From Virgibacillus aidingensis (GTDB lineage: Bacteria > Bacillota > Bacilli > Bacillales > Amphibacillaceae), in the NCBI RefSeq assembly GCF_010994035.1, contig NZ_WIXN01000026.1, positions 1 through 45,966 on the forward strand: a DNA stretch of 45,966 nucleotides. The letters run 5' to 3'. Both the position numbers and the translations under genes were made by a program. Each line of letters opens with the position of its first letter. Within the stretch, counting starts at the first letter, position 1. Of this stretch, positions 27,162 through 37,001 are shown piece by piece. The notes under the pieces were generated by a model that was given only the letters and a program-made list of their open reading frames with translations, was not told the origin of the DNA and did not search any database.

Positions 27162-27205
27162 ATACTTAGGAATAAAAGAACAGGTTATAAAGGGAGGTGG
27201 ATAAT

Positions 27206-30200
27206 TTGGCTAAGCTAAACATTGTAGAAGGCATGAATTTAAAACAAATAGAACCAATTTTGCTTAAAAGAGCCCAAAACATAACCATTATCAGTCAGAT
27301 GCACTTGAGAGGAAAGGAACTAGAGTATCTAATTAAAGCGTTTGAGGTACCACTGGATTCATCCGACCAAAAGTATATGGTGAAGAGTTTATGGTCTAAA
27401 TATCCCTTTTCTTGTTTAGCGTGCACCGTATACCTTGCAATATTTAAATATGACGGGAATTTCTGGGACCACTTTAGAAGGTACATAATAATTAAAGATA
27501 CGGGGCTTTGGAAGAATTTGTTTTTGGAAACGATCAAAAAAAAAGAACTGAAGGTTTTTGATCAAAATCGGACACAGAAATACCTTAATAATATCTTAGG
27601 TCATGCTGGAATCCCCCAAAAAAATGTTGCTATTTTTATTCGGAATGTCATCATTCCAGCTGCAGAAAATGACTTGGATGCATATGAAATATATGAGTTA
27701 ATAAAAATTAATTCCAATTCACTTATAAAAACCTATCATTTATTTAAAGGAGTAATTGATTTTATTAAATTAGGAGATGAAGTTTCCATAAACCTAATAA
27801 ATCGAATACTCAAACTATGGAAAGAACAACATAAACCTTTTTATAAAAATAATTTAGGATACCTACCGGATCATCTGTTAAAAGGTATGGACAAATATCT
27901 TAAAGAAAATGCAGAACATACTTATAGGAATAAAAACCCGATTGCGCACCCTAAATTACGTTTAAATCCTGCTGCTTTAAAAGTTGTAATCCATCTGCCA
28001 ATTATTAAACAAAAGAATTCATCAATAAATGACGTTAAGTGGGTTATTACAAATAAACAGACATTGGAATCGCATGAAATAAGTACAGTTAAGATAGAAT
28101 TATCCGGCGGGGTTAATGAGTTTTTAGTAGAGGAATTTCAAAAAGATTATGTGATAATGCCGAAATATCAATACTCTGTAGAGTTGTATTATAACAATAA
28201 CCTTGAAACAGAGTTTGTATTTAATCAGGAAAACATACTATTTTTTCATCCGAAAACAAATGAGCAACTGGTTGATATCAATAAACCATTTAAAGAATTA
28301 CAAATGGTAGCATCTAATGATTACATAAAAGATATTTCTAGTTGGAACTCACAAACCTACCATTATAATATGAATCAAACCTGGAGGGGTTATAGCCTTA
28401 TTGAAGTTGAAGCAACACATACGGAAGAAATAGTTATGGGGAATCATGTTATAGTATTAAGCAATAAAGATAGCTTACCTTATTTATCAGGGAAGCTATT
28501 GGATAACATTGGGCATGAACGCTTTACGGTTTATGAAAAAGCTCCAATTCTTATAGTTCCGAAAGAATTCACACCGTTTTTTATGAATAAATTTGATTGG
28601 CATCTAAAGCTATTCTCAAAAGGTACAGGCGAAAGTGAAAGTTTTTCGATTGTTGATATGGATAAGACATTTACAGTCAATGGTGATGTCCGTATTCCCT
28701 TAAAATCTTCAGAAGTAATTCAGGATACAGGCTTTGGAGAATTTGAATTAATGCTTTATGGACCTCTTGGTACAGATATAACGTTTAATTTTATTATGGG
28801 TGAAAACATAAATGTAAGGGTACATCAGGATTTATTTATGAAACGAAAAAAACTAAAGTCTATTCAATTTCATGTACCCTCTTCTTATAATGCTGAGGTT
28901 ATCTGGCCAGAAAATATAAATATGTTTCAAAAATTGAAACGGGGTCAATTTATTGATTTTAGTATGAAGTGTTCAATAGATCAGTATAAAATAGTAATCC
29001 AATTCACAAATGATAAAACAGATACATCCTTGCCCTTGGTTCTATATACAAAACCATACGATGCCAAGATTATCTATCAGAATAGTATCTTTCAATCAGG
29101 TACAATGACGGATAAAACTGAAATAAACTTAGAAAAGGCACGTTTAGTAATAGATTTAGAAAACCCGTCATTGAATAAATATAATAGTGAAAAATTTGAA
29201 ATTACGTTAAAAAGTAAAACGGCGGATAAGTATATTCATAAATCAGTCAGAATCGGTAAGAAGGTCACGATACCTTTAAGTTATTTTAGTGATGTACATG
29301 ACAAATACAGTGTAGAGTTATATTGCAAAATTGATCCAATTGAAACGGAATATCGTCCTTTTTTATTTATTGATAATAATTGGAAGGTTACCAACTTTAA
29401 TTATTCCTATGACCATGAATCAATAGAAATGAAGTGGGAAGAAAGCTTTTCGCAGGAAAATATGCAGTTAAAAATTTGGAAGCTGGATGAACCTACAAAG
29501 GCAAATCAAAAGTTTGATCTATCGAAGGGCCAGACTAAATTTACGCTCAACAATGGAGGTTCCGGCTATTATTTGCTTGAATGGTTGGAAAAAAATAATA
29601 ATCCCTTTGCGTTCCTGCTGGACGATAAAGATAATCAACCAAGTTATAAGCATGGTCAGTACCAAGTTATAAAAGTTGATACACCCTATACGTTATCGGA
29701 GTTGACATTGCTACATGACAAGGATGGTCTTGAATATGAATTTGAATCCGAGGAATTCGAGCAATTGGTTCACGCAATAAAACAAATGGGGCCTAAATAT
29801 GTATCTTTACTAACAGAGGACTACGATGCATGTTGCGACTTCGGTATAAGAAATATAGATTTACTTATTGATTTGGTCCAAAACCCAGACGAAGACAGAG
29901 AAATGATTGAGATTTTATTGCTATTAGCTGGATTTGCAGAATGGGATTATAGTTCATTGAGATCCACATTAGCTACTGATGTAAACCAACAGGTGATAGA
30001 TGACGTTCAAAACACAAATAAAAACTACTTCGGTGATAAAATTGCCATGCAAATGATTGCTCAAAACAATGGTACACAGCTAAATATTATGCTTCAGCAA
30101 ATGCAATTAGATCATTCGGTAATCCAGGATTTTAGTGTTACACAGGCACATATTGAATTTATTAAAAAAATGAAAGTGAATAGTAATTACCGACAAAAGA

Positions 30201-30589
30201 TTGTTCAATTACTTGAAGATAATTACATGTATATCACTAATGTCTATCAGCAAAAGAAAGAGAAGAATAAATTTGATTATCGGCTTTTTAAAGAGATAGA
30301 TAAGCGGGATTATCAACTAGACAATTTACCCGGAAATACTTATCCCTACTTGATTGCAAAAGTCGCATTGTTAAACCGATTGTTGAGTATATCAGAAATA
30401 TCCTTTTCAGATGAGGAACGAAAAGGAATCCGCAGTGTCACAAAAAAGATTCTTGAAACAGATAAGGCATGGTTAACACACGATTTAGTGTATATATCAG
30501 GGTATTACGAAATGCTTATAAAAACCAGACATTTGAATAAAGAAAGGAGTAAAGCTCGTGAGTATTCATCCTTTAAATGGAAAAGTTGA
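27206..30589 (+). CDS. Large DruH-like protein of a Druantia type III-like operon
   Basis: 1127 aa from TTG at 27206, 8 bp after GGGAGG; an in-frame GTG at 27197 overlaps that ribosome site and is less likely. No signal peptide, membrane segment or recognisable catalytic motif. Residues 1-250 are predominantly helical, 260-870 look beta-rich (repeated VxIxL alternations, Gly/Asn turns) as in stacked beta-sandwiches, and 880-1127 are helical. It overlaps the next gene, a very large DUF1998 helicase, by 32 bp. Two-gene operons of a roughly 1100-aa protein of unknown fold plus a giant DUF1998 helicase are the Druantia type III layout (DruH-DruE). Assignment rests on layout and size, not on direct similarity. 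Confidence 0.6.
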   Translation: MAKLNIVEGMNLKQIEPILLKRAQNITIISQMHLRGKELEYLIKAFEVPLDSSDQKYMVKSLWSKYPFSCLACTVYLAIFKYDGNFWDHFRRYIIIKDTGLWKNLFLETIKKKELKVFDQNRTQKYLNNILGHAGIPQKNVAIFIRNVIIPAAENDLDAYEIYELIKINSNSLIKTYHLFKGVIDFIKLGDEVSINLINRILKLWKEQHKPFYKNNLGYLPDHLLKGMDKYLKENAEHTYRNKNPIAHPKLRLNPAALKVVIHLPIIKQKNSSINDVKWVITNKQTLESHEISTVKIELSGGVNEFLVEEFQKDYVIMPKYQYSVELYYNNNLETEFVFNQENILFFHPKTNEQLVDINKPFKELQMVASNDYIKDISSWNSQTYHYNMNQTWRGYSLIEVEATHTEEIVMGNHVIVLSNKDSLPYLSGKLLDNIGHERFTVYEKAPILIVPKEFTPFFMNKFDWHLKLFSKGTGESESFSIVDMDKTFTVNGDVRIPLKSSEVIQDTGFGEFELMLYGPLGTDITFNFIMGENINVRVHQDLFMKRKKLKSIQFHVPSSYNAEVIWPENINMFQKLKRGQFIDFSMKCSIDQYKIVIQFTNDKTDTSLPLVLYTKPYDAKIIYQNSIFQSGTMTDKTEINLEKARLVIDLENPSLNKYNSEKFEITLKSKTADKYIHKSVRIGKKVTIPLSYFSDVHDKYSVELYCKIDPIETEYRPFLFIDNNWKVTNFNYSYDHESIEMKWEESFSQENMQLKIWKLDEPTKANQKFDLSKGQTKFTLNNGGSGYYLLEWLEKNNNPFAFLLDDKDNQPSYKHGQYQVIKVDTPYTLSELTLLHDKDGLEYEFESEEFEQLVHAIKQMGPKYVSLLTEDYDACCDFGIRNIDLLIDLVQNPDEDREMIEILLLLAGFAEWDYSSLRSTLATDVNQQVIDDVQNTNKNYFGDKIAMQMIAQNNGTQLNIMLQQMQLDHSVIQDFSVTQAHIEFIKKMKVNSNYRQKIVQLLEDNYMYITNVYQQKKEKNKFDYRLFKEIDKRDYQLDNLPGNTYPYLIAKVALLNRLLSISEISFSDEERKGIRSVTKKILETDKAWLTHDLVYISGYYEMLIKTRHLNKERSKAREYSSFKWKS

Positions 30590-33500
30590 AATTGAAAACG
30601 CATACCTCGATTATTTGAAGACATCGTTCTATATCAACGATCCGGGATTGATGCGTAAGTTTGAAGAGGAAATAGGAAATAAAAATAAATTTTCACAAGG
30701 ACCATATCTAGAAGTTACTGCACCCTATAAGAAATCAAAGTCTGTACAGGATTTGATGGACAGCGGGTTACTTTCTCGGCGGTTTAATAAAGTAAATCAG
30801 GAAGCTCTTCCAGTGAATAGAAAACTTTACTCGCATCAGGTAAAAGCAGTGGAACATGCTGCAGAAGGAAAGAACTTCATTGTGGCTACAGGTACCGGTA
30901 GTGGTAAAACGGAAAGTTTTATGCTCCCAATTATGAACTCTTTGTTTGAGGAGTTTGAAAATGGAACACTCAACCCTGGTGTTAGGGCATTGTTCGTTTA
31001 TCCAATGAATGCATTAGCAAACGACCAAATGAAAAGGTTAAGAACGTTATTGGAGAACAATCCTGAAATAACCTTTGGAAGGTATACAGGGGAAACCAAG
31101 GAAGACCCTAGAAAAGCAACAGAAACATTTAAGCATATTAATAAGGATGAAAAACTTCTGCCTAATGAATTGCTATCCAGAAAGGAAATGCGAGAGACAC
31201 CTCCAAACATATTAGTCACAAACTATGCAATGTTAGAATACTTATTACTTCGACCGGATGATACACCGTTTTTTGATGGTGGCTTTGCAAACGACTGGAA
31301 GTATATCGTACTTGATGAGGCGCATACTTATAACGGGGCAAAAGGTATTGAGATCGGTATGCTACTGCGAAGGTTAAAGGATCGGGTTTTAAAGAATAGA
31401 CCATTTCGAGGTTCTTTACAGTGTATTGCTACAAGTGCAACATTAGGTTCAGGGAAAAAGGCGAAGGAAAAAGTGGTTCAATTTGCGGAAAACTTATTCG
31501 ATGAGTCTTTTACGTATAAACATAATTCTTTGTCATCAATAATTGAGGCAGACAGGATTTCTTATAGTGATTATTACCAACAAATATATCAACCTAACTG
31601 GGATATCTATACATGGTTACTACAATTGTTAAATAAAGAGGAAGTCACAGATGCTGATATAATAAAGTTACCGGAATTCGGTATAAATAATGTAAGTGTC
31701 AATAACTACGAAAAAAATCCATATCGCTTGATATACGAACTATTAAAACATGACAGTAATTTATTTCTTTTAAGGGAAACCCTTTCTGACAAGCCAAAAA
31801 AGTTAACAACTGTCATTAATATGATTCATAATAAGATGCTCCTGCAAGGGAATAATATTCATCCCGATCATTTAGAAGAAAACCTTATTAAGTTGGTGGA
31901 ATTGGCTGTGAAGGCTAAAGGAAATGAATCTGATGAACCTCTGTTGCCTGCCAGATATCACGCCTTTATTCGTTCCATTGAGGGAGCATTTGTCCAGTTT
32001 TACCCAGATATTAATTTTTCTGTGGAAACTAAAAAATATGATGAAGAAACGAAGCATCCTTTTTTCGAACTAGGGGTATGTAATAGTTGTGGCCAACCTC
32101 ATCTCATCGGGGAAGAGAAAGACGGTAAATTGATACAGCAGCAGAGTAACCAATCAGATGAAAACGTTCGCTTTTTTGCTTATATGATTGTTAACAACAT
32201 TAGTAAAGAAAATGTATATGATGAAGATGAAGAATTATTAGAAGGCGAACACACTGCTGAAGACTTGCTGTATGAACTTTGCCCATGTTGTTCATCTATT
32301 TACATAAAAGGCAATAACGCATCCTCTGAGTGTTGTGAGAAAGGTAAAAGTATAAAAAAAATATTACTTCGAAAAGAAGCTGTTGAGTTTGATAAACATT
32401 CGAAGTGTAATAATTGCGGGAAACGCAGTAGTAATCCAATCCGCCAGTTCATATTAGGACAGGACGGGGCGACGAGTGTATTATCAACTTCTCTCTACCA
32501 ACAATTAGTAAAAGGCGGAAAGCGGGAAGAAAAATTAAATCAAGAGTCCACTGTAAATATGAAGAATAGTAGATTCGGCTTTTTGGCTAGCAATAATACA
32601 TTAGAAAAGCCAAAAGAAGTTATGTATGATCCCCAAAAACTACTAATTTTCTCGGACTCTAGGCAGTCCGCAGCTTATTTTAGTCCGTATTTAGAAAGCA
32701 CTTATAAGCATATTGTTTGGAAAAACCTTATATATACGGTCCTAGCGGAATCTGAGGAACAATCTCTCAGTGTAGAAACCATAACAACAAAGTTGATAAA
32801 GCTTGCGGAAAAACAAAAAATCTATAGTAATGCAATGGACAGGGTAGAACGGAAAAAAGAGGCTCAACAGTATGTTATGCGTGAGTTGATTAAAGGGGAA
32901 GAACGAAATTCTTTGGAAGGAGTTGGACTGATTGATATTAAAGTTGAACTCCCTCAAGTAATGATGAATAACAAGGAACTTATCGGAGAACAGCTTGACA
33001 TTTCCGGAGATGAAGTAATTGATTTATTTAACGTTCTATTTGACTCGTTCCGTTATTATAATGCGATGCAACATCCTAGTGAATCAGATCCTAAAGATCA
33101 AACGTTTTCCCCAAAAAATAGGCAGGTTAGTATGAATAAAAAACAATCCCAATCAGAAACGAATGTAATGTCATGGCTGCCAACTAATCGTTTTAACAAA
33201 CGTTTGGATTATCTGATGCGGGTTTATAAAAGGAAAGGCTTTTCAGAAGTAGAAAGTAAAAAGAAAGCCCAGAAGTGCCTGCAAGATATATGGGAAAGTT
33301 TTATAGCAACCGACCAAATTTTACCGAACTATTTTACAGAGCATAAAGGTAACAAAATTATGTCCTATCAATACTGGAGAATTAGTAAAGTAGAGAGCAC
33401 TTACCGCTGTGGAACTTGTGGAATTTTATCGAGTAGAAATGTCAGTGAGGTGTGCCCAAAGAATGACTGTATAGGTACGCTGGAAGTTTTCAATCCACAG

Positions 33501-35420
33501 TCAGAATTTAATCATTATAGAAAGTTGTATGAAGAGATAATACCGATACCGATGTCAGTTAAGGAGCACACGGCACAACTAAGCCCGGAAACGGCGATGA
33601 ATTATCAGAATGACTTCGTAAAAGGTAAAATCAATGTATTGAGCTGTTCGACTACGTTTGAAATGGGAGTGGACGTTGGTGACTTGGAATCCGTGTTTAT
33701 GCGTAACGTACCACCCGATACAGCAAACTATATACAGCGCGCTGGCCGTGCCGGTCGAAGAAAATCATCTGTTGCATTTGTGTTAACGTACGCCAATAGA
33801 CGTTCACATGATTTAACCTTCTATGAAAAACCTGAGGATATGATTGCAGGAATTGTGAAGCCCCCAATATTTACAATGGATAATAAAAAGATTATTCAGC
33901 GACATATTCATTCCGTTATATTGTCACAGTTTTTCAGGAGGAATTCAGATTACTTCGGAAAAATTGAAAAATTCTTCTTAGAAGATGAGAATCAATCAGA
34001 ATCAGGACAGCATTTGTTAACAGAGTTTTTAAATGAGAAACCTAAGGAACTAATGAATTCGATTAATAATATTATTCCGGTTTCCGCCAAAAATGAAATG
34101 GACACTGAAAATTGGGGTTGGTCGAAAGAACTAATGATAACGAATAGCAGTGATAGTCTTCTGCAAAAAGTCACCACAATGTACTATGATAACTTAAGGC
34201 AATTACGGGAATTGGCAGAAAGAAACTTTAAAAAAGACAGCGGGTCAGTAGATGTTTTCCGAAGACTAATTAAAACACAGTTATCTGAATCACTAATTTC
34301 CTATTTTTCCAAACATAATATTTTACCGAAATACGGATTCCCGGTGGATGTTGTTGAAATGCAAATTATTGATAAGGAAGCAGAAAAGATACGTTTAAAC
34401 CGTGATTTGACGTTGGCAGTATCGGAATATGCTCCAGGTTCGCAAATCATCGCTAATGGCAATATTTTTGAGAGTGTAGGTCTTCGGTTTATTCGGGGAT
34501 TTGAATTAACTAGAAAATATTATTCGGAATGCAAAAACTGTAACTATTATAATATGCTGAATGAAAATGATCCAAACTTTGATGAGCATCAAATGAATTG
34601 TGAATCCTGTGGTGAACTTATTCCTATTAATAAAATGATAGTACCGTCATTTGGGTTTGTGGCTTCCAAAAAAGGAAAAGCAGGGGAAAGAAAACCGCTA
34701 AAAGAATTTCGATCCCGCGTGTTCTTTTCAGAATATGACTTTTCAACTCAAGGAGAGAATAAAGAACTAGAAAATAAGGAGGTTTTAAAGGAATTTACCT
34801 TAAGCGCAAAATATTCACCATTTGGAAAACTTGCTGTTGTCAACTCAGCAAAAGGAAAAGGCTATCACTTATGTAATGTATGCGGTAGTGTTATCAAAGG
34901 CGGCCGAAAAAAGCCATCAAAACATAAAACACCAAGCGGCGGCGACTGTACGGGTAAATATGAGTCGAAACCAATCCATCTTGGTCATGAGTTTATGAGC
35001 GACGTGCTTGAATTAGAGTTGGAGAATTACCAAATTAAAGGCCATCAAATAGAAGGATGGCCGTGGGAATCCTTATTGTATGCCATTCTAAACGGAGCAA
35101 GTATCGCACTAGGTATTGATCGTAATGACATTGATGGTGTGGTACATTATAAAAATCAAGTAAACCCGTCCATCATTTTATATGATAAAGTTCCAGGTGG
35201 AGCCGGCTATATGAAGGAAATTTATGGACAACTGAACCTTACATTAAAGGAAAGCTTGAATATCTTGGAAATGTGTTCATGTGGGCTGGAAACAAGTTGT
35301 TATGGGTGTTTAAAAAATTATTTGAATCAATATGCACATGATTATTTATCTAGAGGGACTGCAATTGATTTATTAAAGAATATTTGTACAAACCTAGAAT
35401 TAACATATGCAACAAATTAA
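30558..35420 (+). CDS. DruE-like giant DEAD/DEAH helicase with DUF1998 domain
   Basis: 1620 aa from GTG at 30558 (AGGAG 8 bp upstream). Superfamily 2 helicase: Q-motif-like YSHQVKAVEHA, Walker A ATGTGSGKTES near residue 112, DEAH near 252, SATLGSG near 295, and motif VI RAGRAGRRKSS near 1062. Between the RecA halves lie several Cys pairs (CNSCGQ, CPCCSS, CNNCGK, CGTCG..CPKNDC) typical of zinc-binding insertions; more follow (CKNCNYY, CESCGE, CNVCGS). The C-terminus is a DUF1998 domain with YDKVPGGAGY and CSCGLETSCYGCLKNYLNQ near 1540-1590, a four-Cys site as in MrfA/YprA, DpdJ and DruE. Size and pairing with the preceding gene favour Druantia DruE; no dpd or DISARM genes are nearby. Confidence 0.8.
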   Translation: MSIHPLNGKVEIENAYLDYLKTSFYINDPGLMRKFEEEIGNKNKFSQGPYLEVTAPYKKSKSVQDLMDSGLLSRRFNKVNQEALPVNRKLYSHQVKAVEHAAEGKNFIVATGTGSGKTESFMLPIMNSLFEEFENGTLNPGVRALFVYPMNALANDQMKRLRTLLENNPEITFGRYTGETKEDPRKATETFKHINKDEKLLPNELLSRKEMRETPPNILVTNYAMLEYLLLRPDDTPFFDGGFANDWKYIVLDEAHTYNGAKGIEIGMLLRRLKDRVLKNRPFRGSLQCIATSATLGSGKKAKEKVVQFAENLFDESFTYKHNSLSSIIEADRISYSDYYQQIYQPNWDIYTWLLQLLNKEEVTDADIIKLPEFGINNVSVNNYEKNPYRLIYELLKHDSNLFLLRETLSDKPKKLTTVINMIHNKMLLQGNNIHPDHLEENLIKLVELAVKAKGNESDEPLLPARYHAFIRSIEGAFVQFYPDINFSVETKKYDEETKHPFFELGVCNSCGQPHLIGEEKDGKLIQQQSNQSDENVRFFAYMIVNNISKENVYDEDEELLEGEHTAEDLLYELCPCCSSIYIKGNNASSECCEKGKSIKKILLRKEAVEFDKHSKCNNCGKRSSNPIRQFILGQDGATSVLSTSLYQQLVKGGKREEKLNQESTVNMKNSRFGFLASNNTLEKPKEVMYDPQKLLIFSDSRQSAAYFSPYLESTYKHIVWKNLIYTVLAESEEQSLSVETITTKLIKLAEKQKIYSNAMDRVERKKEAQQYVMRELIKGEERNSLEGVGLIDIKVELPQVMMNNKELIGEQLDISGDEVIDLFNVLFDSFRYYNAMQHPSESDPKDQTFSPKNRQVSMNKKQSQSETNVMSWLPTNRFNKRLDYLMRVYKRKGFSEVESKKKAQKCLQDIWESFIATDQILPNYFTEHKGNKIMSYQYWRISKVESTYRCGTCGILSSRNVSEVCPKNDCIGTLEVFNPQSEFNHYRKLYEEIIPIPMSVKEHTAQLSPETAMNYQNDFVKGKINVLSCSTTFEMGVDVGDLESVFMRNVPPDTANYIQRAGRAGRRKSSVAFVLTYANRRSHDLTFYEKPEDMIAGIVKPPIFTMDNKKIIQRHIHSVILSQFFRRNSDYFGKIEKFFLEDENQSESGQHLLTEFLNEKPKELMNSINNIIPVSAKNEMDTENWGWSKELMITNSSDSLLQKVTTMYYDNLRQLRELAERNFKKDSGSVDVFRRLIKTQLSESLISYFSKHNILPKYGFPVDVVEMQIIDKEAEKIRLNRDLTLAVSEYAPGSQIIANGNIFESVGLRFIRGFELTRKYYSECKNCNYYNMLNENDPNFDEHQMNCESCGELIPINKMIVPSFGFVASKKGKAGERKPLKEFRSRVFFSEYDFSTQGENKELENKEVLKEFTLSAKYSPFGKLAVVNSAKGKGYHLCNVCGSVIKGGRKKPSKHKTPSGGDCTGKYESKPIHLGHEFMSDVLELELENYQIKGHQIEGWPWESLLYAILNGASIALGIDRNDIDGVVHYKNQVNPSIILYDKVPGGAGYMKEIYGQLNLTLKESLNILEMCSCGLETSCYGCLKNYLNQYAHDYLSRGTAIDLLKNICTNLELTYATN

Positions 35421-35769
35421 TTATTCCAGTTATACGAGCTAGCTGCTATGAATAATATTTATGGCAGCTTCTCAAATAACTTAATCATTAAAGCCTCTAA
35501 AGAAAGATAGGAAAACCACTTAAAAAATATGTAAACCATAATTAGTCACAAGAGAACAACTATTAATTTTTTGATCTGTTAATAAGTTTAATCAATTATC
35601 AAAAAAGTTTCCTCAAAAGCTAAAGATCCAGAAAGTTTATGGTCAACTATTATTGGTGCATTTATAGATATTTTTAAAGTGCAGATATCAATATCTACAC
35701 TTGTTTTATATCTTTAATTTTACAAGTAGACAATCTATCACTAGCAACATGATTAGTGAAAAGCCACCC
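35421..35769. other. Right end of the defence island
   Basis: About 350 bp between the helicase and rlmH, containing a hairpin (35441-35469) and a start-less 41-codon plus-strand fragment at 35592-35717 (KDPESLWSTIIGAFIDIF and so on, ending at TAA). The fragment looks like the C-terminus of a lost membrane-associated protein; I cannot name it. Confidence 0.35.
35441..35469 (+). terminator. Possible terminator of the druH-druE-like operon
   Basis: Arms AGCTGC and GCAGCT with mostly paired AT-rich inner stem and 3-nt loop, starting 21 bp after the helicase stop. The following T-run is weak, so termination efficiency is doubtful. Confidence 0.45.
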
Positions 35770-35787
35770 CTACTTATGATACGGTTC
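35770..35787 (-). other. SCC-like attachment site in the 3' end of rlmH
   Basis: The last codons of rlmH read GAACCGTATCATAAGTAG. The staphylococcal SCC site in the same codons is of the form GAAGCTTATCATAAGTAA (established knowledge), a match at 15 of 18 positions. Protein constraint (EPYHK / EAYHK end) explains part of that match, but not the repeats in non-coding DNA at 6594 and 9627. Confidence 0.7.
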
Positions 35788-36249
35788 CCCCCTTAATATC
35801 CGAAACCCCCGATAAACCTGCTCCAGCAAAACCAGCCGCATCAACTGATGGGGAAAAGTCAACTTGGAAAAAGACAATGCCAAATCACTCCGCTCCTGAA
35901 CTTCTCTGCTGATCCCCAGCGAACCGCCAATCACAAAGACCACTTTGCTTTTCCCATACGTCGCAAGCTCATCTATTTTCGCTGCCAGCTGCTCCGAACT
36001 CAGCATTTTACCACCGATCTCCAGCGTAATCACATATGCATCCTGGCTGACATGGCTTAAAATCCGCGTTCCTTCCTTTCGTTTTACCGCTTCCATTTCA
36101 CCTTTACTCATGCTTTCCGGGGCCTTTTCATCTGTAACTTCAATTATCTCCACTTTGGCGTAATTTCCCAGCCGCTTCAAATACTCCTGGATGCCTTGTT
36201 TCAAGTACTTCTCCTTCAGTTTTCCGACTGAGACGATGGTGATTTTCAT
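35770..36249 (-). CDS. rlmH: 23S rRNA pseudouridine(1915) N3-methyltransferase
   Basis: 159 aa from ATG at 36249 (AGGA just upstream), exactly the usual RlmH length; an upstream in-frame GTG at 36270 is not needed. SPOUT-fold methyltransferase acting on the ribosome. Recognisable segments: [33 protein letters not shown] (SAM knot) and [20 protein letters not shown] near the end, closing with EPYHK. This is the gene called orfX in staphylococci, where its 3' end is the SCC target; here the defence island begins directly at that end while the gene stays intact. Confidence 0.97.
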   Translation of the reverse strand: MKITIVSVGKLKEKYLKQGIQEYLKRLGNYAKVEIIEVTDEKAPESMSKGEMEAVKRKEGTRILSHVSQDAYVITLEIGGKMLSSEQLAAKIDELATYGKSKVVFVIGGSLGISREVQERSDLALSFSKLTFPHQLMRLVLLEQVYRGFRILRGEPYHK

Positions 36250-36557
36250 ATTTTCCTGTCCAACCTTCACTATAAAATTTATTTTTAGTTTACCACAATT
36301 TATTATGCTGTCGTATCCTTCTTAAGGTGAAAAATATTAGTAATTTCTTCACTGAATACCAAGCAGCCTCAGAACTGAAAAGAAGTACTTAATTTACTTC
36401 ATGCAGAATGGAAGGAACAGCTTCATCGCTACTTTCCCTTCACCTAATATGGACTAATACCCGCCAGCTTTAGCGGAGTATTTATAAAAATGACTTTTTT
36501 CCTGTATTTCTTATGGTAAAATATCACATAAAGAAATAAAATTTGGGGGAAAGAACA
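36250..36557. other. Intergenic region upstream of rlmH and the 36558 gene
   Basis: About 300 bp shared by divergent genes. I see no reading frame with a ribosome site; the only signal is the promoter at 36514-36522. Confidence 0.3.
36514..36522 (+). promoter_or_regulatory. Extended -10 promoter for the 36558 gene
   Basis: TGGTAAAAT, identical to the box ahead of the druH-like gene, about 35 bp before the ATG; a poor -35 (CTTTTT region). Confidence 0.4.
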
Positions 36558-37001
36558 ATGGACTTTACGAATCTGATAGGTATTATCATCGTGCTTGGGA
36601 TCGTGTACATATTGTATGAAAAGGGCTATATCCGGAACGTCCGCTTTCCGGTTATCAGGCATAAATTTGTATTTGATCACAGCAGCACCAAAGGAACACT
36701 CCGCCTTAGCTATGGAAAGTACAACGGTGGCAACAACTATTTGTTTTCCTTAAAGCCGGGTCAGCAGACAGAACTTCATTATGATGTGGAAGTGGAAGAG
36801 GGGTCTGTTGTATTATCCATTAAAATGGGAAAAGAAATAATTATCGACAAAGAATTTAAAGAGAGTGAAAAAGGTAAGGTTTCCTTTGTACCTCAAAAAA
36901 GTAAATACATTCTTGCCGTTATGGGCAAAAATACAAAGGGTGGCTGCCGTATTCAATTCCAGCCTGCAGCGGAAACTGCCGAAGAGCCGGTGAACAGCTA
37001 A
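36558..37001 (+). CDS. Small membrane-anchored protein, unknown function
   Basis: 147 aa from ATG at 36558, after GGGGGAA. One N-terminal membrane segment (LIGIIIVLGIVYILY, residues 5-20) followed by a soluble beta-rich domain of about 110 residues. I do not recognise the family. Probably monocistronic, as a terminator overlaps its stop codon. It lies back to back with rlmH, outside the island. Confidence 0.65.
   Translation: MDFTNLIGIIIVLGIVYILYEKGYIRNVRFPVIRHKFVFDHSSTKGTLRLSYGKYNGGNNYLFSLKPGQQTELHYDVEVEEGSVVLSIKMGKEIIIDKEFKESEKGKVSFVPQKSKYILAVMGKNTKGGCRIQFQPAAETAEEPVNS

Larger units (their letters stand above)
26314..27205. other. Divergent intergenic region between hsdM and the druH-like gene
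   Basis: Roughly 890 bp, AT-rich. It contains decayed small minus-strand reading frames (26605-26846), a perfect palindrome with 9-bp arms (27101-27121) and an extended -10 promoter for the druH-like gene. A further broken minus-strand frame near 26480-26540 (INFAYALWLRKLNDLL) is probably more debris. Confidence 0.4.

Noticed and set aside
9962-35420. DISARM, BREX or Dpd system as explanation for the DUF1998 helicase
   Set aside because: No PglX/PglZ, DrmC phospholipase D, or 7-deazaguanine insertion genes are present; the adjacent methyltransferase is a standard HsdM in its own divergent operon.
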